Assembly (NCBI GenBank): GCA_023435725.1
Contig: JAEYRD010000242.1
Coordinates: forward strand, 1 to 64,000
Direction of reading: 5' to 3'
Origin: Pseudomonadota bacterium
GTDB lineage: Bacteria > Pseudomonadota > Alphaproteobacteria > Rhizobiales > Xanthobacteraceae
DNA length: 64,000 bases
Shown: positions 56,491 through 64,000 of the stretch, piece by piece
Numbering within the stretch: the first letter of the stretch is position 1
Layout: each line of letters starts with the position of its first letter
The notes under the pieces: generated by a model
The model's database searches: none
Told to the model about the DNA's origin: nothing
Seen by the model: the letters and a program-made list of their open reading frames with translations, nothing else
Position numbers and translations under genes: made by a program

Positions 56491-57165
56491 TTAATCCCCG
56501 TATCCTCGCAGCCGCTCGACATTGAGGATGGTGACGCCGCCATATTCTAGCCGGAGCAGACCTTCCTTCTCCAGCCGGTTCAGCGCGCGGTTGGCGTTCT
56601 GGCGGGACATGCCGGAAAGCGCGCCGATCTCCTCCTGCGTGATCTCGAGATGCGCGGTCGATTCCGGGTAGAGGATCGGGTTGAACAGCGAGGCGATGCT
56701 GCGGGCGAGGCGCGAGGTGGCGTCGAGCGTGCGGTTGACCTCGAGCATGCCGATGAACTGGCCGAGGCGCTCGTTGAGCTGGCGCACCAGGAATCGGTTG
56801 AAGCCGACGCTATTCTCGAACAGCCACATGAAGGCGCTGCGCTCCATCAGCGCGACGCGGCTGTTGCGGAGCGCGACCACGTCATAGCGGCGCGGCTCGT
56901 TCTTGAGTACGCTGCCCTCGCCGAACCAAGCCCCCGCCGTCAGCCCGGCAAGGCTGGTCTCCTTGCCGTCGCGCGAGACCCCGCCCATCCGGGCCAGGCC
57001 AGAAACCATGCCGGCCCAATAGTCGAACGTGTCGCCGCGCATGAACACGGTCTCGCCGGTGCCGTAGGACCGCTCCGTGATTCCGGCGCGAGCAACCTCA
57101 ATCTCCGCTTCCGTGAGTTCGCGCGACCAGGCAGCGACGCGCTTCAGATGATCCTCTGAAATCAT
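56491..57165 (-). CDS. Crp/Fnr-family transcriptional regulator
   Basis: 224-aa regulator with a cyclic-nucleotide-binding-like beta-roll (YGTGETVFMRGDTFDYWAGM, LTAGAWFGEGSVL) and a C-terminal winged helix (LEITQEEIGALSGMSRQNAN, ALNRLEKEGLLRLEYGGVTI). No Cys cluster for an iron-sulphur centre is present, so it is not a true FNR oxygen sensor. Start ATG 57165. It is divergent from liv operon 2, and could act on it or on itself. Confidence 0.9.
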   Translation of the reverse strand: MISEDHLKRVAAWSRELTEAEIEVARAGITERSYGTGETVFMRGDTFDYWAGMVSGLARMGGVSRDGKETSLAGLTAGAWFGEGSVLKNEPRRYDVVALRNSRVALMERSAFMWLFENSVGFNRFLVRQLNERLGQFIGMLEVNRTLDATSRLARSIASLFNPILYPESTAHLEITQEEIGALSGMSRQNANRALNRLEKEGLLRLEYGGVTILNVERLRGYGD

Positions 57166-57499
57166 GATCCCGAAGCCAGCCGCACCGTTTCGTCACTCCG
57201 CTCCTATGCTGCGTTGCAGCATCATGGTTTCGACCGCCATCCGACGAAAGACGGAGGCCGCTGCCGCCGGAAAAACTTTGTCGCAGAATTGTCAGGCGGG
57301 AGACATTTCAAAATAGCGCTTTCCCCTATTGAGAGCCACCTCGGGCGATGCGGCTTTTGATCCCAAACGGGTTGAGAGCGGCGCGGCTCCGGTCGAGACC
57401 ATTAGCTGCATGGCCTCACCGGCACGACCGTACTAGGATCGCCCGACAGGAACGGACGAAGAGCGCCGCTGAACGCGCCATCACCGGGGAGAGATTTGT
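57166..57499. other. Divergent control region, Crp-type regulator / liv operon 2
   Basis: About 334 bases without a supported gene. A 7-bp inverted repeat ATGCTGC-GTT-GCAGCAT lies at 57206-57222, 41 bases before the regulator ATG, and is a possible operator. No clear -10/-35 pair could be fixed. Short frames here are weak. Confidence 0.5.
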
Positions 57500-58324
57500 T
57501 TGGTGGCTACCAGTCTCGAAGTGCGCAGCGTGTCCTTGCGATTCGGCGGCGTTCGTGCGTTGACCGACGTCGGCTTCGCCATCAGGGAGGGCGAGCTGTT
57601 CTCGATCATCGGCCCCAACGGGGCCGGCAAGACCTCGATCGTGAATTGTATTTCCGGTCGCTACAAGCCGACGGAAGGCCAGCTCTTCTATGAGGGCCGC
57701 GACATCACCGGCCTCACGCCAAATGCGCGCGCCTCGCTCGGCATCGGCCGCACCTTCCAGAACCTGGCGCTGTTCCACCACATGAGCGTGCTCGACAACA
57801 TCATGGTCGGCCGCCATCACCTCTTGAAGAACAATTTCCTCACGGGATCGCTGTACTGGCTCACCGGCGCGCGCAAGGAAGAGCTTGAGCACCGCCGCAA
57901 GGTGGAAGAGATCATCGACTTCCTCGACCTCCAGTCGGTGCGCAAGGCCACCGCCGGCACCCTCTCCTACGGCCTGCGCAAGCGCGTGGAGCTCGCCCGC
58001 GCCATGGCGCTGGAGCCGCGCCTCATCCTTCTCGACGAGCCGATGGCCGGCATGAATTTCGAGGAGAAGGAGGATATGGCCCGCTACATCGTCGATCTCA
58101 ACGAGGAGTTCGGGATGACGGTGGTGATGATCGAGCACGACATGGGCGTTGTGATGGACATCTCCCACCGCGTCATGGTGCTGGATTTCGGCCGCAAGAT
58201 CGCCGAGGGCGACCCGGCCACGGTCCTCGCCGATCCTCACGTCAAGCGCGCCTATCTTGGCGAAGAGGACGAGGTGCTGGTCGATCCGGACGATGCTCCG
58301 CCGGCGCAGGAGAGCGCGGCATGA
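57500..58324 (+). CDS. Liv-type ABC transporter ATPase LivG (second system)
   Basis: 274-aa ATPase: IGPNGAGKTSIVNCISG Walker A, FQNLALFHHMSVLDNIMVGR, LSYGLRKRVELARAMALEP (signature region), LILLDEPMAGMNFEEKED, and MIEHDMGVVMDISHR. Starts TTG 57500 or GTG 57503 follow GGGGAGAG. Its stop overlaps the acyl-CoA synthetase start (ATGA). First gene of liv operon 2; the LivF partner is not in the window. Confidence 0.92.
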   Translation: MVATSLEVRSVSLRFGGVRALTDVGFAIREGELFSIIGPNGAGKTSIVNCISGRYKPTEGQLFYEGRDITGLTPNARASLGIGRTFQNLALFHHMSVLDNIMVGRHHLLKNNFLTGSLYWLTGARKEELEHRRKVEEIIDFLDLQSVRKATAGTLSYGLRKRVELARAMALEPRLILLDEPMAGMNFEEKEDMARYIVDLNEEFGMTVVMIEHDMGVVMDISHRVMVLDFGRKIAEGDPATVLADPHVKRAYLGEEDEVLVDPDDAPPAQESAA

Positions 58325-60252
58325 TGGACTACGCAGGCCGCGTCGCGCAGGCCGATACCTATCCGAAGATGCTGCGGCTCAACGCGAAAGAGCACGGCAA
58401 CGAGATCGCATTGCGCGAGAAGGATCTCGGCCTTTGGCGCCCGTTCACCTGGAACGACTACCAGACACGGGTGCGCGATTTCGCGCTCGGCCTCGTCGAG
58501 CTGGGGCTGGGGCGTGGCGACGTCATCGGCATCATCGGCGACAACCGCCCGGACTGGGTTGCGGCGGAAGTGGCGACGCATGCGATCGGGGGACTGAGCC
58601 TCGGGCTCTATCGTGACGTGCTCGACGAAGAAGCCTCGTACCTGCTCAACTATGGCGAAGCCCAGCTCGTATTCGCCGAGGACGAGGAGCAGGTCGACAA
58701 GCTGCTCGTGCTCGCCGAGCGCGTGCCGCGGCTGAAGCACATCATCTATTCCGACCCGCGCGGCATGCGGAAGTATGACGATCCCAGACTGATGTCTGCG
58801 GAGAAATTTGCCGCCCTCGGGCGTGCCCGCGCCGCGCGCGAGCCGGAGCTTTACGATCGCCTGGTCGATGCCACCAAGGGCGAGGATGTCGCGATCCTCT
58901 GCACGACCTCTGGCACCACGTCACACCCCAAGCTCGCGATGCTCGCCGCCGGCCGCGTGCTCGGCCATTGCGCAACCTATCTCGCTTTCGATCCCAAGGG
59001 CCCCGACGACGAATATGTCTCGGTGCTGCCGTTGCCCTGGATCATGGAACAGGTCTACGTGCTCGGCAAAGGTCTGCTCTGCCGGATGAAGATCAACTTC
59101 GTCGAAGAGCCCGACACCATGATGAACGATCTGCGCGAGATAGCGCCGACGTTCGTGCTCTTTGCACCTCGCGTCTGGGAATCGATCGCGGCCGACGTCC
59201 GCGCCAAGGTAATGGACGCAACGCCCCTCAAGCAGAGCCTGTTCGACATCGGTATGAAGTCGGGTCTTGCCGCACTCGAACAGGGCAAGCGCTCCGGCTT
59301 TGCCGACGCAATCCTGTTCCGCGCGCTGCGCGACCGCCTCGGCTTCACCCGCCTGCGCTCGGCCGCGACCGGCGGCGCCGCGCTGGGCCCGGATACCTTC
59401 AAGTTCTTCCAGGCCATGGGCGTGCCGCTGCGGACCCTCTACGGCCAGACGGAGCTGTTGGGGGCCTACACCCTGCATCCCGAGGGCAAGGTCGACCCTG
59501 ACACGACCGGCGTGCCGATGGCCGACAGCGTCGAGATCCGCATCGACAATGCCGACGTCCACGGCGTCGGCGAGATCGTGGTGCGGCATCCCAACATGTT
59601 CCTCGGCTATTACAAGAATCCGGAGGCCAGCGTCGCCGACATCAAGGACGGCTGGATGCTGTCGGGCGACGCCGGCTATTTCAACGCGAACCGCCAGCTG
59701 GTCGTCATCGACCGCATCAAGGACCTCGCCGAGACCTCGCGCGGCGAGCGCTTCTCGCCGCAGTTCATCGAGAACAAGCTGAAGTTCTCGCCCTATATCG
59801 CGGAAGCCGTCGTGCTCGGCGCTGGCCGCGACGCACTCGCGGCGATGATCTGCATCCGCTACTCCATCATCTCGAAATGGGCGGAGAAGAACCGCCTCTC
59901 CTTCACCACCTACAGCGACCTCGCCTCGCGGCCCGAGGTCTACACGCTGCTCCAGAAAGAGGTCGAGACCGTCAACACGACGCTGCCGCCGGCGCAGCGC
60001 ATCTCGCGCTTCCTGCTCCTCTACAAGGAGCTGGACGCCGACGACGGCGAGCTCACCCGCACGCGAAAGGTTCGCCGCGGCGTCATCAATGAGAAATACG
60101 AAGGCATCATCGACGCGATCTACCGCGGCGACGCCGACATCCCCGTCGACACCGTGATCCGCTTTCAGGACGGCACCACCCAGCGCGTGCGGACCACGCT
60201 GCGCGTGGTGGATCTGCGCCGACATGGGCACATGGCGGAGGCGGCGGAGTGA
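58321..60252 (+). CDS. AMP-dependent acyl-CoA synthetase (long-chain / FadD-like)
   Basis: 643-aa cytoplasmic ligase activating a carboxylic acid as its CoA thioester. Seen: AILCTTSGTTSHPKLAML (P-loop), LYGQTELLGAYTLHPEG (A5/A6 motif), VDPDTTGVPMADSVEIR, WMLSGDAGYFNANRQLVVIDRIKDL and a C-terminal KVRR motif. Embedded between LivG and LivH permease genes, so transport and CoA activation of the same acid are likely coupled. Whether the acid is fatty or aromatic cannot be read here. Confidence 0.92.
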   Translation: MMDYAGRVAQADTYPKMLRLNAKEHGNEIALREKDLGLWRPFTWNDYQTRVRDFALGLVELGLGRGDVIGIIGDNRPDWVAAEVATHAIGGLSLGLYRDVLDEEASYLLNYGEAQLVFAEDEEQVDKLLVLAERVPRLKHIIYSDPRGMRKYDDPRLMSAEKFAALGRARAAREPELYDRLVDATKGEDVAILCTTSGTTSHPKLAMLAAGRVLGHCATYLAFDPKGPDDEYVSVLPLPWIMEQVYVLGKGLLCRMKINFVEEPDTMMNDLREIAPTFVLFAPRVWESIAADVRAKVMDATPLKQSLFDIGMKSGLAALEQGKRSGFADAILFRALRDRLGFTRLRSAATGGAALGPDTFKFFQAMGVPLRTLYGQTELLGAYTLHPEGKVDPDTTGVPMADSVEIRIDNADVHGVGEIVVRHPNMFLGYYKNPEASVADIKDGWMLSGDAGYFNANRQLVVIDRIKDLAETSRGERFSPQFIENKLKFSPYIAEAVVLGAGRDALAAMICIRYSIISKWAEKNRLSFTTYSDLASRPEVYTLLQKEVETVNTTLPPAQRISRFLLLYKELDADDGELTRTRKVRRGVINEKYEGIIDAIYRGDADIPVDTVIRFQDGTTQRVRTTLRVVDLRRHGHMAEAAE

Positions 60253-60280
60253 GCCAGTCTACCGCCGCGCACGCAGCTAC

Positions 60281-60350
60281 CCTTCGCCTCTCCCCGCTTG
60301 CGGGGAGAGGCCGGAGCGCGTCAGCGATCCGGGTGAGGGGGTGTCTCCGC
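60281..60350. repeat. Left inverted repeat of the DUF559 cassette
   Basis: About 70 bases that reappear inverted at 60683-60756. It contains a 26-base perfect hairpin (60286-60311: 12-bp arms GCCTCTCCCCGC, loop TT), then GGGTGAGGGGG and TCTCCGC in common with the other end. The cassette gene's stop codon lies within it. Confidence 0.85.
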
Positions 60351-60686
60351 GAGGGCGGTGGCAATCGTTTCGAGAACGCCAACCAAGTTGCTCGCCAGGT
60401 CGTTGTTCCAGAAGCGCAGGATTCGATAGTTGCGATCGATGAGCCACTTATCGCGCACGGCGTCGCGCGGATTGTCTGCATGTTGTCCGCCATCCACTTC
60501 GATGATCAGGCGCGCTTCGCGACAAATGAAGTCGACGGTGTACGGCCCGATTGGCTCTTGTCGGACGAATTTGTAGCCATTCAGCCTGCGGGCGCGCAGG
60601 CGATACCAAAGCGTCCCCTCCGCATCAGTCGATGCGGCGCGCAAACGTCTGGCACTCTCCGTCTTGAATTCATCGGCACCTCGCAT
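60321..60686 (-). CDS. DUF559 PD-(D/E)XK-fold endonuclease-like protein
   Basis: 121-aa small nuclease-like protein, related in fold to Vsr repair endonucleases. Seen: TDAEGTLWYRLRARRLNGYKF, then PIGPYTVDFICREARLIIEVDGGQH, which holds the Asp and Glu-x-Asp of the active site, and ILRFWNNDLASN. ATG 60686 sits in the right inverted repeat and the stop codon in the left one, so the gene spans the whole cassette. The N-terminus beyond 60686 is repeat-derived. It lies antisense inside liv operon 2, separating the acyl-CoA synthetase and livH genes. Confidence 0.85.
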   Translation of the reverse strand: MRGADEFKTESARRLRAASTDAEGTLWYRLRARRLNGYKFVRQEPIGPYTVDFICREARLIIEVDGGQHADNPRDAVRDKWLIDRNYRILRFWNNDLASNLVGVLETIATALAETPPHPDR

Positions 60687-60756
60687 GCGGAGACTCCCCC
60701 TCACCCGCCGCGCTTTGCGCGTCGGCCTCTCCCCGCAAGCGGGGAGAGGCGAAAGG
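60683..60756. repeat. Right inverted repeat of the DUF559 cassette
   Basis: Inverted copy of 60281-60350. The identical 26-base hairpin is at 60725-60750 with loop AA. The last bases lie 10 upstream of the livH start, so the insertion may supply or displace its expression signals. Confidence 0.85.
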
Positions 60757-60766
60757 TCCATCATAC

Positions 60767-61660
60767 ATGAACACCGCCTTCCTCATCCAGCTCCTGGTCA
60801 ACGGTCTCGTCGTCGGCACGCTCTATGGCGTCGTCGCGATGTCCTTCGTGCTGATCTACAAGGCGACACAGGTCGTCAACTTCGCGCAAGGCGAGCTGCT
60901 GCTGGTCGGCGCCTGGGTGTGCTGGGCCTTGCTCGCCAAATACCAGGTGCCGTTCTGGATCGGCATGCCGATGACGCTGGTGTTCATGTTCGTATTCGGC
61001 ATCGCGATCCAGGTCCTGATCCTGCGGCCGATGATCGGCGAGCCCATCATCTCTGTGATCATGGTGACGATCGGCCTCTCCACCGTGTTGCAGGCCACGC
61101 TGAAGTGGATGTTCGGCGTCAACCCGCAGCCATTCCCGCGCGTGTTCGAGAGCCAGTCGGTCAGCCTGTTCGGCCTTCAGATCCAGACCGTCTACGTCAT
61201 GAGCCTCGTGGTGTCGGTCGCGATGATGATCGGCATGGCCTGGTTCTTCCGCGCCTCAAAGTACGGCCTTGCGATGCGCGCTACTGCGTTCAACCAGCAG
61301 GTGGCGCAATCGCTCGGCATCTCCGTGAAAAGCGTGTTCGCGATGGCCTGGGCGATCTCGGCGACGGTATCGGCGGTCGCGGGCGTCGTGGTCGCGGTCG
61401 TCAACGGCGTGTCCTCGGGCCTCGCCGCCTACGGCATCAAGGTGTTCCCCGCCGCGATCCTCGGCGGCCTCGATTCCGTCGGCGGCGCCGTGCTCGGCGG
61501 CATCATCATCGGCCTGCTCGAGAATATCGCGCAGTATGTCGACAGCGAGTACCTGCACTGGGGCAATCTCTACGAGATCGCGCCGTTCTACGTCCTCATC
61601 ATCGTGCTGATGATCAAGCCCTACGGCCTGTTCGGCACCCACGACATCGAGCGGATCTGA
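60767..61660 (+). CDS. Liv-type ABC transporter permease LivH (second system)
   Basis: 297-aa inner-membrane permease. Seen: LLVNGLVVGTLYGVVAMSFVL at the N-terminus, VNFAQGELLLVGAW, RASKYGLAMRATAFNQQVAQSLG, and FPAAILGGLDSVGGAVLGG, the LivH pattern. ATG 60767 lies 10 bases past the right repeat of the DUF559 cassette. Three bases separate it from livM. Confidence 0.92.
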   Translation: MNTAFLIQLLVNGLVVGTLYGVVAMSFVLIYKATQVVNFAQGELLLVGAWVCWALLAKYQVPFWIGMPMTLVFMFVFGIAIQVLILRPMIGEPIISVIMVTIGLSTVLQATLKWMFGVNPQPFPRVFESQSVSLFGLQIQTVYVMSLVVSVAMMIGMAWFFRASKYGLAMRATAFNQQVAQSLGISVKSVFAMAWAISATVSAVAGVVVAVVNGVSSGLAAYGIKVFPAAILGGLDSVGGAVLGGIIIGLLENIAQYVDSEYLHWGNLYEIAPFYVLIIVLMIKPYGLFGTHDIERI

Positions 61661-61663
61661 CCC

Positions 61664-62737
61664 ATGGCCGGCCCTGCCCTCATCCCTGCTGGTGATTTCC
61701 GCACCTCCTATGCGGCCGACACCACCATCTTCCCGACCACGACCAGCCGCAACTTCGCGATCGCCGGCGTGCTGTTGCTCTGTCTCGTGCCGCAATTCCT
61801 CGGCGGTTACTGGCTCAGCATCCTGATCCAGATCGGCATCTTCTCGATCGCGGCACTCGGTTTGAACATCCTGGTCGGCTTCACCGGGCAGATCTCGATC
61901 GGTCACGCCGCCTTCTTCCTGCTCGGCGCCTTCACCTCGGCCTATATCTCCAACAACGCGCCGATTCCGGTGTTCTTCGCGATCCCGCTCGCGGGGGTCG
62001 TCACCGCGCTGGTCGGGCTGATCTTCGGCATTCCGGCGGCGCGGCTGAAAGGGCTCTATCTCGTCATCGCTACGCTTGCCGCGCAATACATCCTGCTCGA
62101 CTTCTTCTCCCGCGCCGAATGGTTCTCCGGCGGCTCGGTGCCGGCGAGTGCCGAGCCGTTCTCGATCTTCGGCTACACGCTGCGCGGCGATAAGCAGTAT
62201 TTCTATGTGGTGCTGGCCTATGTGCTGCTCAGCTACCTCCTCGTCACCAATCTGATGCGCACCCGCGATGGCCGCGCGCTGGTGGCGATCCGCGACCATT
62301 ATCTCTCCGCCGAGATCATGGGCATCAACCTCACCAAATACCGCACGCTGTCGTTTGGCCTAGCCGCGTTCTTTGCCGGCATCGCCGGCGCGCTCTACGC
62401 GCATTACCAGCTCGTGGTCTCCCAGGAAGGCTTCGGCATCGAACGCTCGATCCTGTTCCTGGCCATGATCATCATCGGCGGCACAGGCTCGATCATGGGC
62501 ACGCTGATGGGCACCGCCTTCGTGGTGCTACTGCCGGAATCGATGGAATTCATCAGCCTGTATCTGAAGGGCAGCGCGATCGACAAGGCGCTGTCGCTCA
62601 ACACCAACATCACCTTCCTGCGCGAGATCGCGATCGGGGTGATCATCATCGCGTTCCTGATGTTCGAACCCGACGGGCTCGCGCATCGCTGGCGGCAGAT
62701 CAAGGCCTACTGGAAACTCTACCCGTTCTCGCATTGA
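61664..62737 (+). CDS. Liv-type ABC transporter permease LivM (second system)
   Basis: 357-aa permease. Seen: AALGLNILVGFTGQISIGHAAFFLLGAF, PAARLKGLYLVIATLAAQYI, GRALVAIRDHYLSAEIMGI and IIIGGTGSIMGTLMGTAFVV, the LivM family pattern. ATG 61664. It precedes the substrate-binding protein gene by 41 bases. Confidence 0.93.
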   Translation: MAGPALIPAGDFRTSYAADTTIFPTTTSRNFAIAGVLLLCLVPQFLGGYWLSILIQIGIFSIAALGLNILVGFTGQISIGHAAFFLLGAFTSAYISNNAPIPVFFAIPLAGVVTALVGLIFGIPAARLKGLYLVIATLAAQYILLDFFSRAEWFSGGSVPASAEPFSIFGYTLRGDKQYFYVVLAYVLLSYLLVTNLMRTRDGRALVAIRDHYLSAEIMGINLTKYRTLSFGLAAFFAGIAGALYAHYQLVVSQEGFGIERSILFLAMIIIGGTGSIMGTLMGTAFVVLLPESMEFISLYLKGSAIDKALSLNTNITFLREIAIGVIIIAFLMFEPDGLAHRWRQIKAYWKLYPFSH

Positions 62738-62778
62738 GCGCGGCAACTTCACTTAAACAATAACAGGAGGAACCAACC

Positions 62779-64000
62779 ATGAAGATGAAGTCCCTTTTGA
62801 GCACCGCATCGCTCGCCCTTGTGATCGCCGCATTCTCGGCGAGCGCGCAGGCGCAGATCGCGATCGGGCATCTCGCCGATTATTCCGGCGGCACCTCCGA
62901 TGTCGGTACGCCATACGGCCAGGCCGTCGCCGACACCTTCGCCTGGGTCAACAAGAACGGCGGCGTCGGCGGCAAGCAGCTCAGTGTCGACACCAACGAT
63001 TACGGCTACCAGGTGCCGCGCGCGATCGCGCTCTACAAGAAGTGGTCGGCGCCGGACTCCAAGGTCGCCGCGATCATGGGCTGGGGCACTGCGGACACCG
63101 AAGCACTGACCGGCTTCCTCGCCCAGGACAAGATCCCCGACCTCTCCGGTTCCTACGCCGCGGCCCTCACCGATCCCGAAGGGACAAGCGGCAAGGCCAA
63201 GCCCGCGCCCTACAATTTCTCTACGGTCCGAGCTACTCGGACTCGCTGCGCGCAATGCTGATGTGGGCAGCCGAAGACTGGAAGGCCAAGGGCAAGCCTG
63301 GCAAGCCGAAGTTTGTGCACATGGGCGCCAACCATCCCTATCCGAACGCACCGAAGGCCGCAGGCGAGGCCATGGCGCAGGAGCTCGGCTTCGAGGTGCT
63401 GCCGCCGCTGGTGTTCGCGCTCTCACCGGGCGACTACAGCGCGCAATGCCTGAGCCTGAAATCCTCTGGCGCCAATTACGCCTATCTCGGCAACACCGCG
63501 GCCTCCAACATCTCGGTGATGAAGGCCTGCAAGACCGCAGGTGCCGACGTGCAGTTCCTCGGCAACGTCTGGGGCATGGACGAAAACGCGGCCAAGACCG
63601 CGGGCGATGCCGCCAACGGCGTCATCTTCCCGCTGCGCACCGCGGTGAGCTGGGGCGGCGATGCGCCCGGCATGAAGACGGTGATGGAGATCTCGAAGAT
63701 ATCCGATCCCACCGGCAAGGTCTATCGCCCCGTGCATTACATCGCGGCCGTGTGCTCGGCGCTCTACATGAAGGAAGCGCTCGACTGGGCCGCCAAGAAC
63801 GGCGGCGCCACCGGCGAGAACGTCCGGAAGGGCTTCTACCAAAAGAAGGACTGGGTGCCGGCCGGCATGGAAGGCGTCTGCAATCCCTCGACCTGGACCG
63901 ACAAGGACCACCGCGGCACGCTGAAGGTCGACCTCTATCGCACCAAGGTCTCCGGCGCGACCGACGGCGACCTCAACGACCTCATGGCGAAGGGCACGAT
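62779..64000 (+). pseudogene. Liv-type substrate-binding protein gene with a frameshift (3' end outside window)
   Basis: Starts normally: strong AGGAGG site, signal peptide (LALVIAAFSASAQAQ), then IAIGHLADYSGGTSDVGTPYG. The frame breaks near 63219-63222: YNF is followed by a wrong-frame tail and a stop at 63261. Continuing one frame over from 63222 gives uninterrupted binding-protein sequence to the window end (YGPSYSDSLRAML, VHMGANHPYPNAPKAAGEAM, DENAAKTAGDAANGVI). Comparing AATTTCTCTACGG with the expected AATTTC-TTC-TACGG, one base (a T) is missing. Sequencing error, recent mutation or a strain-specific pseudogene are all possible. Confidence 0.85.

Overview
The window looks like a chromosomal segment of a Bradyrhizobium-type alphaproteobacterium. 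It is GC-rich, with long antisense shadow ORFs typical of high-GC genomes. The content fits the group: LPS core and O-antigen genes including a rhizobial LpsB-type core glycosyltransferase, two branched-chain amino acid (Liv-type) ABC transport loci, a molybdenum storage protein pair, a metK/ahcY cluster, and dispersed palindromes containing GTCATTCC. Assignment is by recognised protein families and sequence character only; no database was searched. I saw no rRNA, tRNA, CRISPR array, complete IS or prophage.

Layout. 1-12,057: surface polysaccharide locus. It holds a truncated UDP-glucuronate 4-epimerase, a flippase-like membrane protein, a WbpL/WecA-type initiating transferase, and a minus-strand run hldD-hldE-waaL-like-wbpM-like-glycosyltransferase-epimerase, with divergent waaF. 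12,098-20,758: an RND efflux pair, an MDR-family oxidoreductase and a TonB siderophore receptor with an Irr-box-like site upstream. 20,988-25,129: a small hypothetical gene, a GltS symporter, a frameshifted small membrane protein, an APH-type kinase and a gene-poor stretch with a dispersed repeat. 25,130-29,969: lpsB-like, galE, an MsbA-like exporter and a fumarylpyruvate hydrolase-like enzyme. 30,048-34,801: an MHS transporter with a structured 5' leader, a SnoaL-like protein, the mosB/mosA pair and an LpxO-like hydroxylase. 34,942-40,146: a 51-aa protein, a LysR regulator divergent from an SDR/tautomerase/MFS operon, and a Baeyer-Villiger-type monooxygenase.

40,308-46,350: an SAM-cycle cluster (HTH-methyltransferase fusion, metK, ahcY) and a secreted TPR-caspase. 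46,561-52,378: Liv operon 1 (livK-H-M-G-F) followed closely by a MetE-like gene. 52,905-57,165: a lipoprotein, purU, a HemD-like gene, an MFS exporter and a Crp/Fnr regulator. 57,500-64,000: Liv operon 2 (livG, acyl-CoA synthetase, livH, livM, livK). It is interrupted by a small inverted-repeat-bounded cassette carrying a DUF559 nuclease gene, and its livK has a frameshift.

The most interesting items are the DUF559 cassette inside operon 2, the HTH-methyltransferase gene heading the SAM-cycle genes, the unclassified structured leader of the MHS transporter, the TPR-caspase, the SDR lacking its usual Ser/Tyr, and the tandem repeat in the wbpM leader. None is proven to be a new system.
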